Origin: Ornithinimicrobium cavernae
GTDB lineage: Bacteria > Actinomycetota > Actinomycetes > Actinomycetales > Dermatophilaceae
Assembly (NCBI RefSeq): GCF_003121625.1
Contig: NZ_QDDJ01000018.1
Location: 1-64,000 of the forward strand
Length of the DNA stretch: 64,000 bases
Reading direction: 5' to 3'
Part shown: piece by piece, positions 8,975 through 18,906 of the stretch
How positions within the stretch are numbered: position 1 is the stretch's first letter
Layout of the letters: each line of letters begins with the position of its first letter
Translations under genes and position numbers: made by a program
The notes under the pieces: model-generated
The model's input: only the letters and a program-made list of their open reading frames with translations
Databases searched by the model: none
Told to the model about the DNA's origin: nothing

Positions 8975-10123
8975 TCAGTAGAGGAACATCGGCTTGCCGC
9001 GCACGTGCCGCACCTTCGGTCGGTAGGCCGCTGCGTCATACAGCTCGTCGACGTCCACGCGCTTGACGCCCTCCCCCGTGACCGAGATCGGCACGCTGCT
9101 GTAGGAGCCGTTGCGGAGCGCGACCATCCGCCCGGTCGAGCCGTCCAGCGCCAGGTCAGCGGCCATCACCGCGTAGTTGGTGGCGACCATCAGGTCCAGG
9201 GAGTCGGGCGATCCCGACCGCATGAGATAGCCCACCTGCTGGTAGACGATGCCCTCGCCGGTGCGCTCCTTGATCAGCTCGCCGGTCACCTGTCCGATCC
9301 CGCCGAGCTTGCGGTGACCGTAGGCGTCGGCCTCGCCGGACAGCATCATCTCCCCACCGGCGATCGTCGCGCCCTCGGAGATGGTCACCATCGCGTAGTT
9401 CGACGGGTTCGCCGCCTTGTCCGCCATCAGAAGGGCGCAGACCCGGTCGAGGTCGAAGGGCACCTCGGGGATCAGGGCCCGGTCGACGCCGGCGAGATAC
9501 GCCGTGATCAGCGAGGTCTCCCCGGAGTAGCGGCCGAACAGCTCCACGACCGCGATCCGCTCGTGCGAGCCGGTGGAGGTGCGCAGGTTGTGGATGAACT
9601 GGACACCCCGCGTCACCGCCGTGGAGAAGCCGATGCAGTAGTCGGTGCCGTTGACGTCGTTGTCCATCGTCTTGGGGATGGCGATCGTCGGCACGCCCTC
9701 CTGGTGCATCCGCAGGCCGTAGGAGAGCGTGTCGTCGCCACCGATCGGGATGAGCACGTCGATCCCGGCGTGCTCGATCACCCTCAGTGCGTGCCCGGTG
9801 AGGTCGTACGGCCCGTCGCCGCCGACCGAGCCGGCCAGGAAGTCCGGCACGTCCGACGGCGCGACCCTGCCGGGGTTGGTGCGGGAGCTGTGCAGGAAGG
9901 TGCCCCCGCTGCGGTCGACGGTGCGCACCGCCCCCGGATCCAGCGGGACCAGGTTGCGCGCCACCGACTCGGGGTCCTCGGGGTCGGTCCCGAGCAGGCC
10001 GCCCCAGCCGCGGCGGATGCCGACGACCTCGTGCCCCTCCTCGTGGACCCGGTTGACGACCGCCTTGATGCACGGGTTCAGTCCGGGGACGTCTCCCCCG
10101 CCGGTGAGTATGCCGATGCGCAC
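8975..10123 (-). CDS. pfkA: 6-phosphofructokinase, residues suggest pyrophosphate dependence
   Basis: Phosphofructokinase, 382 aa, that phosphorylates fructose 6-phosphate in glycolysis. Family marks are [13 protein letters not shown] at the N-terminus, [12 protein letters not shown] and [14 protein letters not shown]. In this superfamily, Asp in GGDD and Lys in PKTMDND (instead of Gly at each site) go with pyrophosphate as donor; this follows from family knowledge and is not proof. GTG 10123 is preferred because CAGGAG lies about 10 bases upstream and the protein then starts [10 protein letters not shown]; an ATG at 10165 gives 14 extra residues. Confidence 0.87.
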   Translation of the reverse strand: MRIGILTGGGDVPGLNPCIKAVVNRVHEEGHEVVGIRRGWGGLLGTDPEDPESVARNLVPLDPGAVRTVDRSGGTFLHSSRTNPGRVAPSDVPDFLAGSVGGDGPYDLTGHALRVIEHAGIDVLIPIGGDDTLSYGLRMHQEGVPTIAIPKTMDNDVNGTDYCIGFSTAVTRGVQFIHNLRTSTGSHERIAVVELFGRYSGETSLITAYLAGVDRALIPEVPFDLDRVCALLMADKAANPSNYAMVTISEGATIAGGEMMLSGEADAYGHRKLGGIGQVTGELIKERTGEGIVYQQVGYLMRSGSPDSLDLMVATNYAVMAADLALDGSTGRMVALRNGSYSSVPISVTGEGVKRVDVDELYDAAAYRPKVRHVRGKPMFLY

Positions 10124-10235
10124 GTCGATCTGGCTCCTGACCTGGGTGCCACCCGGGTGGGGCACGGTCGCGACGAGCCTAGCGAGGGGTGAGCGCGGCG
10201 TCGACCGCTCTCTCGGTGCGTGAGCCCTCGGGCGG

Positions 10236-10667
10236 TCAGCCCAGCTCGGGGAACCAGATGCCGATCTCGCGCGCGGCGGACTCCGCGGAGTCGGAGCCGT
10301 GCACGATGTTCTGCTGGACCTTCAGGCCCCAGTCGCGCCCCAGGTCGCCCCGGATCGTCCCGGGCAGCGCTGCGCTCGGGTCGGTGGCGCCGGCGAGCGC
10401 GCGGAAGCCCTCGATGCAGCGGTGCCCCTCGATGACGGCGGCGGTCACCGGCCCGGACATCATGAACTCGACGAGCGGCTCGTAGAAGGGCTTGCCCTCG
10501 TGCTCTGCGTAGTGCGTGGCCAGCTGCTCAGCCGTCGGGGTGACCACCGCCAGCGCGACCAGGGTGTAACCCTTGGCCTCGACGCGGCGCAGCACCTCCC
10601 CGCTGAGTCCGCGACGGTAGCCGTCGGGCTTGACCATGACCAGGGACCGCTCGATCTGCTCATTCAC
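10236..10667 (-). CDS. ndk: Nucleoside diphosphate kinase
   Basis: 143 aa, full length. It transfers the gamma phosphate from ATP to nucleoside diphosphates through a phosphohistidine; the active-site signature NIVHGSDS is intact, and LVMVKPDG marks the N-terminal strand. GTG 10667 is preferred to GTG 10676 because AGGGTGG has better spacing. In mycobacteria ndk follows folC-DUF4233. Here it lies on the same strand but is separated from that block by uppP and an opposite-strand TetR/hydrolase pair. Confidence 0.93.
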   Translation of the reverse strand: MNEQIERSLVMVKPDGYRRGLSGEVLRRVEAKGYTLVALAVVTPTAEQLATHYAEHEGKPFYEPLVEFMMSGPVTAAVIEGHRCIEGFRALAGATDPSAALPGTIRGDLGRDWGLKVQQNIVHGSDSAESAAREIGIWFPELG

Positions 10668-10750
10668 GGCGCCCACCCTACCGAGTGGGAGGGCCGGGCC
10701 AGTCGCCGGTCAGGGCTGGCGAGACTCCTCGAAATCCCCTTGTGCAGAAC

Positions 10751-10764
10751 AGCACGCTCGTGCT
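10751..10764. promoter_or_regulatory. Inverted repeat, likely TetR operator
   Basis: AGCACG-CT-CGTGCT, 6-bp arms, 12 bases before the TetR start and in the divergent ndk/tetR promoter region. Just upstream (10738) is CCTTGTGCAGAAC, which matches a half-unit of the palindromic repeats found at 38.4 and 62 kb. Confidence 0.55.
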
Positions 10765-10775
10765 TTTCTTGTGAG

Positions 10776-11387
10776 GTGACGATCAGCGCGACGAAGGGCG
10801 AGCAGACGCGGGAGGCCGTGCTGCGCGAGGCCCTCGCACAGGCGAGCCACGTCGGCCTGCAAGGCATCACCATCGGTGGGCTGGCCGAGGCACTGGAGAT
10901 GTCCAAGAGCGGCCTCTATGCCCACTTCCGGTCCAAGGAACAGCTGCAGGTCGACGTGCTGGACTTCGCGGGCCGTGTGTTCATCGGCCGGGTGCTCACG
11001 CCGTCGCTGGAGCAGCCGCGGGGAGAGCCGCGGCTCCGCTTCCTCGTCGAGCTTTGGCTCGGCTGGGACGGCTACGCCGACTACGCACTCCCCGGCGGGT
11101 GCATCTTCGTCACGGCGGCCCGGGAGTTCGACGACGAGCCCGACGGACCCGTCCGCGACCGCGTCGTCAGCCAGCAGACCGGATGGTTGGCATCGCTGGC
11201 CCGCGTGGTGGCAGGCGGCGTCACCGAGGGACACTTCCGCGCCGACGTGGACCCCGCCCAGGTGGCGCACGACATCAACGGCATGATGCTCGGCTACCAC
11301 TTCGCGGCCCGACTGCTCCGCGACCGTGCCGCCGCGAACCGCACGCGCACCGCCTTCGAACGCCTCCTCAGGGACCTGCGCCCCTAG
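10776..11387 (+). CDS. TetR-family transcriptional regulator
   Basis: 203 aa with an N-terminal TetR helix-turn-helix (about residues 10-55: TREAVLREALAQ ... GLAEALEMSKSGLYAHFRSKEQL). The C-terminal ligand domain resembles the TetR_C group of YcdC/AcrR-like proteins. It probably represses itself and the alpha/beta hydrolase 45 bases downstream; an inverted repeat lies just upstream. The GTG at 10776 is the first start giving a normal TetR N-terminus; its ribosome binding site is weak. The pair faces against the surrounding ndk and uppP operons, as an insertion would. Confidence 0.85.
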   Translation: MTISATKGEQTREAVLREALAQASHVGLQGITIGGLAEALEMSKSGLYAHFRSKEQLQVDVLDFAGRVFIGRVLTPSLEQPRGEPRLRFLVELWLGWDGYADYALPGGCIFVTAAREFDDEPDGPVRDRVVSQQTGWLASLARVVAGGVTEGHFRADVDPAQVAHDINGMMLGYHFAARLLRDRAAANRTRTAFERLLRDLRP

Positions 11388-11432
11388 GGACGCGGGCCAC
11401 ACACGACCCAGCACCACCTCGAAGGAACTGCC

Positions 11433-12470
11433 ATGTCTCTGCAAAAAAGCACGACCGTTCGTGACATTCCCGTCGCGGATGAGCTCGATGACGCCCGCGT
11501 GCGCACCGAGGACCTCCCGCTCGCACTGCCGGGTCGTGCGCCCGTCCCGCAGCGGACGGCCTTCGCGGCCCTGGACACTGTCGCTCCTGCCCTGGCCGCG
11601 CGACTCGCGGACCACCAGTGGTTCCGGCTCACGCCACCACCCGACCCCGCGTCGCGCCGTCACAGCACGCCCCCGGGCGGACGGGCCTTCACCACCGTCC
11701 ACGGTGGTCTCACGGTCCGCGGACAGGTCTACGGTCCCGACGACGCCCCGACCGCGCACCTCGTCCACGGCTGGGCGGGATGGTGGCAACAGCTCTCCGG
11801 CTTCGTCGGCCCCCTGCTGGAGGCTGGCTACCGCGTCGTGGCCCACGATGCGCCCAGCCACGGAGACTCACCACCCGGCCACTACGGGCCCCGGTCCTCG
11901 CGCGTGATGGAGATCGCCGACGCCTTCGCCGCGGTGGTCTGGCAGCAGGGCCCGGCCGACCTCGTGGTAGCCCACTCCATCGGCGCCATGTCAGTCATGT
12001 GGGCTCGCGAGCGTGGCAGCACAGGGGCGGGCGCCTACGCCTTCCTCGCCGCCACCGCCGCGGTGGAGCCCATGGTCGACGCCTTCCGGCACTCGCTGGA
12101 CCTGGGCCCGCGGACCACGCACTTGCTTGCCCGACGCGTCGAGCGGAGGGTCGGGCACCCGTTCACGGCCTTCGACGTGCCTGGCATGTCGCGCCGCCTG
12201 GTCGACGCAGGGACCGTCCCACCACTGCTGTCCATCCACGACCGGGGCGACCGGATGGCGCCGGCCAGAGGGTCGGTCGACATCGCGCGCGCCTGGCCCG
12301 GCGCCGAGCTCGTGCTCACCGACGGCCTCGGCCACCGGCAGCTGCTCCGGGACGAGACGACGATCGCCCGGGTCGCCCGGTTCGCCGCCCAGCACCACCC
12401 CGGCGCTCAGGCGACGAGCACACCCGTGCCGAGCAGCGCGAACAGCAGGAGCGCCAGCCCGATCCGGTAG
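11433..12470 (+). CDS. Alpha/beta hydrolase
   Basis: 345 aa alpha/beta-fold protein. Visible elements are the oxyanion strand [11 protein letters not shown], the strand [12 protein letters not shown], the nucleophile elbow [10 protein letters not shown] (Ala in the usual first Gly position of GxSxG), an acidic loop [11 protein letters not shown] and a terminal His in DGLGHRQLL, so the catalytic triad looks complete. Substrate is unknown. The last 64 bases overlap the convergent uppP 3' end, giving a Ser/Pro-rich tail that may be a run-on beyond the ancestral stop. Probably controlled by the TetR gene upstream. Confidence 0.8.
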   Translation: MSLQKSTTVRDIPVADELDDARVRTEDLPLALPGRAPVPQRTAFAALDTVAPALAARLADHQWFRLTPPPDPASRRHSTPPGGRAFTTVHGGLTVRGQVYGPDDAPTAHLVHGWAGWWQQLSGFVGPLLEAGYRVVAHDAPSHGDSPPGHYGPRSSRVMEIADAFAAVVWQQGPADLVVAHSIGAMSVMWARERGSTGAGAYAFLAATAAVEPMVDAFRHSLDLGPRTTHLLARRVERRVGHPFTAFDVPGMSRRLVDAGTVPPLLSIHDRGDRMAPARGSVDIARAWPGAELVLTDGLGHRQLLRDETTIARVARFAAQHHPGAQATSTPVPSSANSRSASPIR

Positions 12471-13237
12471 ATCACGAACGGCGTGAACGTGTGGGTGCTG
12501 ATGTAGCGCATGAACCAGGCGATCACCGCGAGTGCGACCACGAACGCCAGCACGGTGGCAGCCACGATGGGCCCCCACACCGGTGGCGTCGCCGCGTCCG
12601 AGAGCTTGGCGACCTGGAACAGACCGGAGCCGATCACCGCGGGGATCGCCAGCAGGAAGCTGTAGCGGGCCGCAGTCTCCCGGCTGTAGCCCATGAACAG
12701 ACCGGCCGCGATGGTGCCGCCGGAGCGGGAGACGCCGGGGATCAGGGCCATGGACTGCGCGAGCCCGTAGAGGATGCCGTCGCGCCAGGTGATCTGCCGC
12801 AGCCCCCGGGGCCGGAGCACCCGCGCGGCGAACCGGTCCGCGGCGAAGATCACCAGGGCGAAGACGAGCAGCATGGTGGCCGTGAGCCACAGGCTGCGCA
12901 GGTCGGTCTCGATCCAGTCCTGGAGCGTGTAGCCGAGGACCCCGATGGGGAGCGAGCCGATGATCACCAGCCACCCCATCCGGGCGTCCGGGTCGTCCCG
13001 CGGGACCCGCCCGGCCAGGGACAGCGCCCACTGCCGGATGATCCGGACGATGTCACGCCAGAAGAAGACCAGGACCGCGGCCTCGGTGCCGAGCTGGCTG
13101 ATCGCGGTGAACGCGGCGCCCGGGTCACCCCAGCCGAACAGCTGGCCCACGATCGACAGGTGCGCGCTCGAGCTGATCGGCAGGAACTCGGTCAGTCCCT
13201 GCACCAGCCCGAGGAACAGTGCCTCGAGGTATCCCAT
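12407..13237 (-). CDS. uppP: Undecaprenyl-diphosphate phosphatase
   Basis: 276 aa integral membrane protein of the BacA/UppP family, which recycles the undecaprenyl carrier for wall synthesis. Both family motifs are present: [10 protein letters not shown] near the N-terminus and PGVSRSGGT in the middle, with about eight hydrophobic segments. Its ATG overlaps the stop of the DUF4233 gene (ATGA), so it is the last gene of ileS-folC-DUF4233-uppP. Confidence 0.95.
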   Translation of the reverse strand: MGYLEALFLGLVQGLTEFLPISSSAHLSIVGQLFGWGDPGAAFTAISQLGTEAAVLVFFWRDIVRIIRQWALSLAGRVPRDDPDARMGWLVIIGSLPIGVLGYTLQDWIETDLRSLWLTATMLLVFALVIFAADRFAARVLRPRGLRQITWRDGILYGLAQSMALIPGVSRSGGTIAAGLFMGYSRETAARYSFLLAIPAVIGSGLFQVAKLSDAATPPVWGPIVAATVLAFVVALAVIAWFMRYISTHTFTPFVIYRIGLALLLFALLGTGVLVA

Positions 13238-13776
13238 CAGGTGTCGCCCTCGCGTTCTGTGCGCTCGGTGGGGTCAGGACCACGTGACTCCGTGCGCTCG
13301 GTGGGCTTGTTTTCCGGGTCACCGTGCGCTCGGTCGGGTTGGGGGGCGGGGTGGGGTTGCTCGTCGGGGTGCACGTCCCCGTGCTCGGCGATCCAGTCCC
13401 TGGTCATCTCCTCCATGCTGGCCCCCTGCACCAGCGCCAGCACCCACAACGCGCCGAAGATGAGGGTGACGATCCCCATAGCCGTCAGCAGGAACGTGCT
13501 CACGGCGGTGAGCCCCAGCAGGACCCAGCCCAGGGTGAGGCCCCACGGACGGCGCAGGGCCCCCGCGGCGACGAGCGCGAGCACCGCCAGCACGATCCCC
13601 CCGACCAGCAGCAGGTCCGCCCGGCCGCTGTCACCGTCCACGGCGAGCTCGAGCTGCCGGGCCGCCAGCCCGCCGAAGAACAGGGTGAGCGCCAGCCCGA
13701 TCAGCACGATCGAGGTCAGCCGTCGCGTGATCTTCCCGGGCACGCCGGAGAAGCGGAGGTGCCGCAGCCAGCTCAC
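13237..13776 (-). CDS. DUF4233 membrane protein
   Basis: 179 aa with four hydrophobic segments and a hydrophilic tail. Proteins of this type usually sit directly after folC in actinobacteria, as here (4-bp GTGA overlap); function is unknown. The C-terminal 45 residues are low-complexity and contain PTERTE repeats built from the DNA unit GTGCGCTCGGTGGG (plus strand) at 13259, 13292 and 13324. The same 14-mer, inverted, occurs between mscS and the ArsR gene at 49596. Confidence 0.85.
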   Translation of the reverse strand: MSWLRHLRFSGVPGKITRRLTSIVLIGLALTLFFGGLAARQLELAVDGDSGRADLLLVGGIVLAVLALVAAGALRRPWGLTLGWVLLGLTAVSTFLLTAMGIVTLIFGALWVLALVQGASMEEMTRDWIAEHGDVHPDEQPHPAPQPDRAHGDPENKPTERTESRGPDPTERTEREGDT

Positions 13777-15185
13777 GGGTGCTGGTCACCCCGGCGGTCG
13801 GCGCCCAACAGCATCCGGGCGTCGGCGACCGTCGTGATGGAGCCGGTCACCAGCACGGCGCCGGTCATGCCGCCCTCGTCGGCGAGGCCGCCGGCGATGT
13901 CGAGCGCGTCGGGCAGCTCGTTGACGACAGTCACCCGGTCCTCGCCGAACAGCTCGACCGCCATGGCGCCCAGCCGGTCGGGCCGGATGGAGCGCGGCGA
14001 GCTGCTCCGCGACACGACGATGTGGTCCAGCAGCGGCTCGAGCAGCTCGAGCATGGAGGAGGCGTCCTTCTCCTGGAGCACTGCCACGACGCCGACCAGC
14101 CGGTGGAACGTGAACGACTCCCGGATCGCCTCGGCCATCGCGGCGACCCCGGCCGGGTTGTGCGCCGCGTCGACGATGACCGTGGGGCTGCGCCGGACGA
14201 TCTCCAGGCGCCCCGGGGAGGTGACCCCGGCGAACGCGGCGCGCACGACGTCGGCATCGAGCGGCTGCTCTCCCCCGCCGACGAAGGCCTCGACCGCCGC
14301 GACCGCGAGGGCCGCGTTGTGCACCTGGTGGGCGCCGAACAGCGGCAGGAACACGTCGCGGTAGTCGCCGGCCAGACCGCGCAGGGACACCAGCTGTCCG
14401 CCGACGGCGACCTCCCGCTCCAGGACGCCGTAGGCCAGCCCCTCGACCTGGGCGCTCGCACCGACCTCGTCGCAGCGCTCCAGGAGCAGCTGCATGACCT
14501 CGTCCTCCTGGGTGCCGAGCACGGCGATCGAGTCCGACTTGATGATGCCGGACTTCTCCGTGGCGATGTCGATGAGGTTGTCGCCGAGCAGCCTGGTGTG
14601 GTCGATCGCGATCGGGGTGACGACGGCGACCGTGCCGTCAGCGACGTTCGTCGCGTCCCAGACGCCACCCAGCCCGACCTCCACGACGGCGACGTCGACC
14701 GGTGCGTCGGAGAACACGGCATACGCGATGATGACGAGCAGCTCGAAGTAGGTGATCCGCGGGCCACCGGCCGCGACGGAGGTCTCGTCCACCATCTGGA
14801 CGAACGGCAGGACGTCGTCATAGGCGGCAAGGAAGCGCTCGTGGTCGACCGGCTCACCGGCGATCGAGATGCGCTCGCGCAGGTCGTGCAGGTGGGGGCT
14901 GGTGAAGCGACCCGTGGTCAGACCGAGCTCCCGGAGCAGCCGCTCGATCATCCGGGTGGTGGAGGTCTTGCCGTTCGTGCCGGTGAGGTGGATCACCGGG
15001 AAGTTCCGTTGCGGCTGCCCGAGCAGGTCCATCACCTGCGCCACCCGGTCCAGGGTCGGCTCGACGACGTTCTCGGGTGAGCGGGCCAGGATCTCCTCGG
15101 TCACCTGCGCCATGCGCGCCAGGACCTCCGGGTCCGGCTGGCCGGGCCTGTCCCTGCGTGCCGGTGGGTTGTCGTCGGGGGTCAT
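13773..15185 (-). CDS. folC: Bifunctional folylpolyglutamate/dihydrofolate synthase
   Basis: 470 aa Mur-ligase-like enzyme that adds glutamate to folates. The ATP loop TGTNGKTST is near residue 70, followed by the folate/omega-loop region and the C-terminal glutamate ligase domain with VDAAHNPAG. The ATG at 15185 overlaps the ileS stop (ATGA). A longer upstream frame overlaps ileS and is not needed. Confidence 0.94.
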   Translation of the reverse strand: MTPDDNPPARRDRPGQPDPEVLARMAQVTEEILARSPENVVEPTLDRVAQVMDLLGQPQRNFPVIHLTGTNGKTSTTRMIERLLRELGLTTGRFTSPHLHDLRERISIAGEPVDHERFLAAYDDVLPFVQMVDETSVAAGGPRITYFELLVIIAYAVFSDAPVDVAVVEVGLGGVWDATNVADGTVAVVTPIAIDHTRLLGDNLIDIATEKSGIIKSDSIAVLGTQEDEVMQLLLERCDEVGASAQVEGLAYGVLEREVAVGGQLVSLRGLAGDYRDVFLPLFGAHQVHNAALAVAAVEAFVGGGEQPLDADVVRAAFAGVTSPGRLEIVRRSPTVIVDAAHNPAGVAAMAEAIRESFTFHRLVGVVAVLQEKDASSMLELLEPLLDHIVVSRSSSPRSIRPDRLGAMAVELFGEDRVTVVNELPDALDIAGGLADEGGMTGAVLVTGSITTVADARMLLGADRRGDQHP

Positions 15186-18100
15186 CGGGCGTCCACCTTC
15201 GTGATCAGCAGCTCCACCGTCCGGCCACCATCCAGCTCGGCGGCGGTGACGTATGACGTGATGCGGGGTTGGGTGCCGCCGTCCGGGTCGGTGCCACCCC
15301 CCAGGCCGTGCCTCACCTTCGGGGGCAGCGGGGTGCCCGCGCCGGCGGCGCCGAACTGGACGGCCAGTGTCTCGGACATCACCAGCTGCTGGTGGGCCAT
15401 CGCGGCGTCCCACACGTCGTCGTCACCGACGACGGTGAGGCTGATCCGGTCGGTGATCTGCAGACCGGCCTCCTTGCGGGCCCCCTGGACGGCACGGACC
15501 AGGTCACGGGCCAGGCCCTCCCGCGCGAGGTCGTCGGTGACCTGGGTGTCCAGCACCACGAAACCTCCGGTGGCACGCAGCATGGCGGTCGCCTGCGAGG
15601 TGCCCTCCGCCGTCTCGGCCACCACGGTCTCCAGGGTGAACTCGCCCTCGACCAGCTCCAGGCCGCCCGCGGTCACGGTGCCGTCCTCGGCAACGGACCA
15701 GTCACCGGACTTGGCACCCCGGATCGCGGTCTGGACGTCGCGACCCAGCCGCGGTCCCGCCGCCCGGGCGTTCACGCTCAGGCGCTGCTCCACCCCGAAG
15801 TCGGAGGCGGAGGCCTCGGCGAGGTCCAGCACCGTGACCTCACGCACGTTGACCTCCTCGCGGACGATGTCGGTCAGGGCGCGCAGACCCTCGGGGTAGG
15901 CCGTGACGACCGTGAGGGAGGACAGCGGCAGCCGCACCCGCAGCCGGTCCGCCTTGCGCAGGCCGAGCGTGACCGAGCAGACCTCCCGCACGGTGTCCAT
16001 GGCGGCGACGAGGTCGTCGTCCTGCGGCAGGTCCTCCGCGGCCGGCCAGTCGGTCAGGTGCACCGACTCACCTCCGGTGAGCGCGCGCCATACCTCCTCG
16101 GTGGTCAGCGGCAGCAGCGGCGCCGCGACCCGGCAGGTCACCTCGAGCACCGTGTAGAGCGTGTCGAACGCCGCCTGGTCCTCGGCCCAGAACCGGTCCC
16201 GCGAGCCGCGGATGTACCAGTTGGTGAGCACATCGACGAAGGAGCGGACGGCGTCGCAGGCCGCGGCGATGTGGAAGTCGTCCTGGGCCTGCTGCACCTC
16301 GGTGACGAAGTCGGCCGTCTTGGCCAGGATGTAGCGGTCCATGTCGTGGGTGGACGCGGTCGACCACTTCGCCTCGAGGCCGCCGGCGTTGGCGTAGAGC
16401 GCGAAGAAGTACCACGCGTTCCACAGCGGGATGAGCACCTGGCGGACGCCGTCGCGGATCCCCTGCTCGGTGACGATGAGGTTGCCACCGCGCAGGATCG
16501 GGCTGCTCATGAGGAACCAGCGCATCGCGTCGGCGCCGTCGCGGTTGAAGACCTCACGGACGTCCGGGTAGTTCTGCAGCGACTTGGACATCTTCTGACC
16601 GTCACTGCCCAGCACGATGCCGTGGCTGATGCAGGTCTCGAAGGCCGGCCGGTCGAAGAGCGCCGCGGCCAGCACGTGCATGGTGTAGAACCAGCCGCGG
16701 GTCTGGCCGATGTACTCCACGATGAAGTCCGCCGGGTAGTGCTGCTCGAACCACTCCGTGTTCTCGAACGGGAAGTGCCACTGCGCGAACGGCATCGACC
16801 CGGAGTCGAACCACACGTCGAGCACGTCCTCGACGCGACGCATCGTGGACCGCCCCGTGGGGTCGTCGGGGTTCGGCCGGGTCAGGTCGTCCACGAACGG
16901 CCGGTGCAGGTCCACCTCGCCGTCACGGTTGCGCGGCAGCCGGCCGAAGTCGGCCTCGATCTCCTCGAAGGAGCCGTAGACGTCGATCCGCGGGTAGGCC
17001 GGGTCGTCCGACTTCCACACCGGGATCGGGCTGCCCCAGAAGCGGTTCCGCGAGATCGACCAGTCGCGGGCGTTGGCCAGCCACTTGCCGAACTGGCCGT
17101 GCTTGACGTGCTCGGGCACCCAGGTGATGTCCTCGTTGGTGCGCAGCATCGTGTCCTTGAACTTCGTCACCTCGACGAACCAGGACGACACGCCCTTGTA
17201 GATCAGCGGCTCCCGGCAGCGCCAGCAGTGCGGGTAGGAGTGGTCGTAGGCCTCGCGGCGCAGCAGCACCGTGCCCTCCGTGACCGCGCCACGGTCCAGC
17301 TCCTCGCCCTCGCGGGCCGGGTCCTGGGCCCGGGTGGCCGCCTTCAGGTGGTCCATGATCGGGCCGTTGGCCTCGAAGACCAGCATCCCGGCGTACTCCT
17401 CGACGGGGCTGGTGAAGCACCCGTCGGCACCCACGGGCATCACGGCCTCGATGCCCTCGCGGTCGGTGACCACCTTGTCGTCCTCACCGAACGCGCCGGC
17501 GGTGTGGACCAGGCCGGAGCCGTCCGTGGTCGTGACGAACTCGGCCACGACCAGGCGGTGCGCCCGCTCCCAGCCGGCGTAGTAGCTGAACGGCGGCGCG
17601 TAGGACCGGCCCGCCAGCTCGGCACCGGTGAAGCGGCCGACGACGGTGGGCTCCTCACCCAGCTCCCGCTGGTAGGCGCCCAGCCGGGCCTCGGCGAGCA
17701 GGTAGCGCTCGGTGCGGCCCGTGTAGTCGCCCTCCACCACGACGTAGTCGATGTCCTCCCCGACCATGATCGCCAGGTTGGAGGGCAGGGTCCAGGGTGT
17801 CGTCGTCCAGACCAGCGCGAGGGCACCGGCCAGGACGTCGTCCTCGGGAGCGCCGTCCTCGGGCAGCACCCGCAGGCCGACGGTCACCGCCGGGTCGCGC
17901 CGGACCTGGTAGACCTCCTCGTCCATCCGCAGCTCGTGGTTGGACAACGGCGTCTGGTCGTTCCAGCAGTAGGGCAGCACCCGGAAGCCCTCGTAGGCCA
18001 GGCCCTTGTCGTAGAGCTGCTTGAAGGCCCAGATCACCGACTCCATGTAGCCGGGGTTGAGCGTCTTGTAGTCGTTCTCGAAGTCGACCCACCGGGCCTG

Positions 18101-18547
18101 GCGCGTGACGTACTCCTGCCACTCGTCGGTGTACCTCAGCACCGAGCTGCGACAGGCGGCATTGAACTCCTCGATGCCCAGCTCGAGGATCTCGTCCTTG
18201 GTCTTGATGCCCAGCTGGCTCATCGCCTCCAGCTCGGCGGGCAGGCCGTGGGTGTCCCAGCCGAAGCGGCGCTCGACCCGGCGGCCGCGCATCGTCTGGT
18301 AGCGCGGGACGACGTCCTTGACGTAACCGGTCAGCAGGTGCCCGTAGTGGGGCAGGCCGTTGGCGAAGGGCGGTCCGTCGTTGAAGACGAACTCGTTGGA
18401 GCCGTCCTCACCGGCCTCGCGCTGCTCGACGCTCTTGGCGAAGGTGCCGTGCTCCTCCCAGTAGGCCAGCACGGCCTGCTCGAGGCTGGGGAAGTCGGGG
18501 GACGCGGTCAGTCCCTGTCCGGCGGTGTCGACCTTGGGGTAGGTCAT
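15182..18547 (-). CDS. ileS: Isoleucyl-tRNA synthetase, long eukaryote-like form
   Basis: Class Ia synthetase, 1121 aa. HIGH-like motif in [16 protein letters not shown] in [12 protein letters not shown], and [10 protein letters not shown] between them; the editing domain lies between the halves, and a CWRC pair precedes the second catalytic half. Length and the GWDTHGLP context fit the eukaryote-like IleS2 group, many members of which tolerate mupirocin (family knowledge, not shown here). ATG 18547 has CAGGAG nine bases upstream; the GTG at 18583 would lie inside the T-box leader. It leads the operon with folC, DUF4233 and uppP. Confidence 0.95.
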   Translation of the reverse strand: MTYPKVDTAGQGLTASPDFPSLEQAVLAYWEEHGTFAKSVEQREAGEDGSNEFVFNDGPPFANGLPHYGHLLTGYVKDVVPRYQTMRGRRVERRFGWDTHGLPAELEAMSQLGIKTKDEILELGIEEFNAACRSSVLRYTDEWQEYVTRQARWVDFENDYKTLNPGYMESVIWAFKQLYDKGLAYEGFRVLPYCWNDQTPLSNHELRMDEEVYQVRRDPAVTVGLRVLPEDGAPEDDVLAGALALVWTTTPWTLPSNLAIMVGEDIDYVVVEGDYTGRTERYLLAEARLGAYQRELGEEPTVVGRFTGAELAGRSYAPPFSYYAGWERAHRLVVAEFVTTTDGSGLVHTAGAFGEDDKVVTDREGIEAVMPVGADGCFTSPVEEYAGMLVFEANGPIMDHLKAATRAQDPAREGEELDRGAVTEGTVLLRREAYDHSYPHCWRCREPLIYKGVSSWFVEVTKFKDTMLRTNEDITWVPEHVKHGQFGKWLANARDWSISRNRFWGSPIPVWKSDDPAYPRIDVYGSFEEIEADFGRLPRNRDGEVDLHRPFVDDLTRPNPDDPTGRSTMRRVEDVLDVWFDSGSMPFAQWHFPFENTEWFEQHYPADFIVEYIGQTRGWFYTMHVLAAALFDRPAFETCISHGIVLGSDGQKMSKSLQNYPDVREVFNRDGADAMRWFLMSSPILRGGNLIVTEQGIRDGVRQVLIPLWNAWYFFALYANAGGLEAKWSTASTHDMDRYILAKTADFVTEVQQAQDDFHIAAACDAVRSFVDVLTNWYIRGSRDRFWAEDQAAFDTLYTVLEVTCRVAAPLLPLTTEEVWRALTGGESVHLTDWPAAEDLPQDDDLVAAMDTVREVCSVTLGLRKADRLRVRLPLSSLTVVTAYPEGLRALTDIVREEVNVREVTVLDLAEASASDFGVEQRLSVNARAAGPRLGRDVQTAIRGAKSGDWSVAEDGTVTAGGLELVEGEFTLETVVAETAEGTSQATAMLRATGGFVVLDTQVTDDLAREGLARDLVRAVQGARKEAGLQITDRISLTVVGDDDVWDAAMAHQQLVMSETLAVQFGAAGAGTPLPPKVRHGLGGGTDPDGGTQPRITSYVTAAELDGGRTVELLITKVDAR

Positions 18548-18579
18548 CTCTGGGCGCTCCTGCTCGGTCGTCTTCTCGT

Positions 18580-18775
18580 CCACTCACTGTGCACGAGGAC
18601 GACGCCGGGCGCCGCGGTACCACCTCGCTTGCCGCACGCGCGCACCTGCTGGTGCCACGGCATACGACCGCTCTGGTCCAGGCTGTGACGGGCCCACCCG
18701 TCCGGTTCTAGTGAGGCCCCACCGCTGACTGTGGGGCCCGTTCTTCCGGAGGCTTGCCGCTGATGACGGCTCAGA
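18580..18775 (-). promoter_or_regulatory. T-box riboswitch leader of ileS
   Basis: On the minus strand, GCGAGGTGGTACCGCGG (18628-18612) matches the T-box core AGGGTGGNACCGCG. Upstream of it are hairpins with arms GACGGG/CCCGTC (18687-18702) and GGCCCCAC/GTGGGGCC (18715-18738), then a small hairpin GCCG/CGGC (18756-18770) whose loop TCATCAG contains ATC, the isoleucine codon and a candidate specifier. No U-tract terminator is visible before ileS, so control is probably at translation, as described for actinobacterial ileS T-boxes. Exact boundaries and the specifier are inference. Confidence 0.85.
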
Positions 18776-18799
18776 CGCCTGCGCCCCATGGTACGCCCA

Positions 18800-18849
18800 T
18801 TCTTGGGGAGGTTCGGAACGCGCCCTGCACGTTCTTGGGGAGGTTCGGA
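18800..18849. repeat. Two direct repeats TTCTTGGGGAGGTTCGGA between ileS and FAD oxidase
   Basis: The 18-mer TTCTTGGGGAGGTTCGGA occurs at 18800-18817 and 18832-18849, a 32-bp offset (about three helical turns). It lies upstream of the T-box leader on one strand and 58-107 bases before the oxidase start on the other. It may be a regulator binding site shared by both promoters. Confidence 0.8.
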
Positions 18850-18906
18850 CCGCCCCTGAGTGACCCGCACGTGCTCCCGGTCGTCCGCGTGGTGTGTAGT
18901 GGTGCT

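Noticed and set aside
18583-18583. GTG at 18583 as ileS start
   Set aside because: It lies in the T-box leader; ATG 18547 has a well-spaced AGGAG and gives the normal N-terminus.
15269-18688. 1139-residue open frame opposite ileS
   Set aside because: It is a high-GC antisense shadow: composition is Val/Gly/Arg/His-rich, no domain is recognisable, and it covers the T-box leader and the well-conserved ileS gene.
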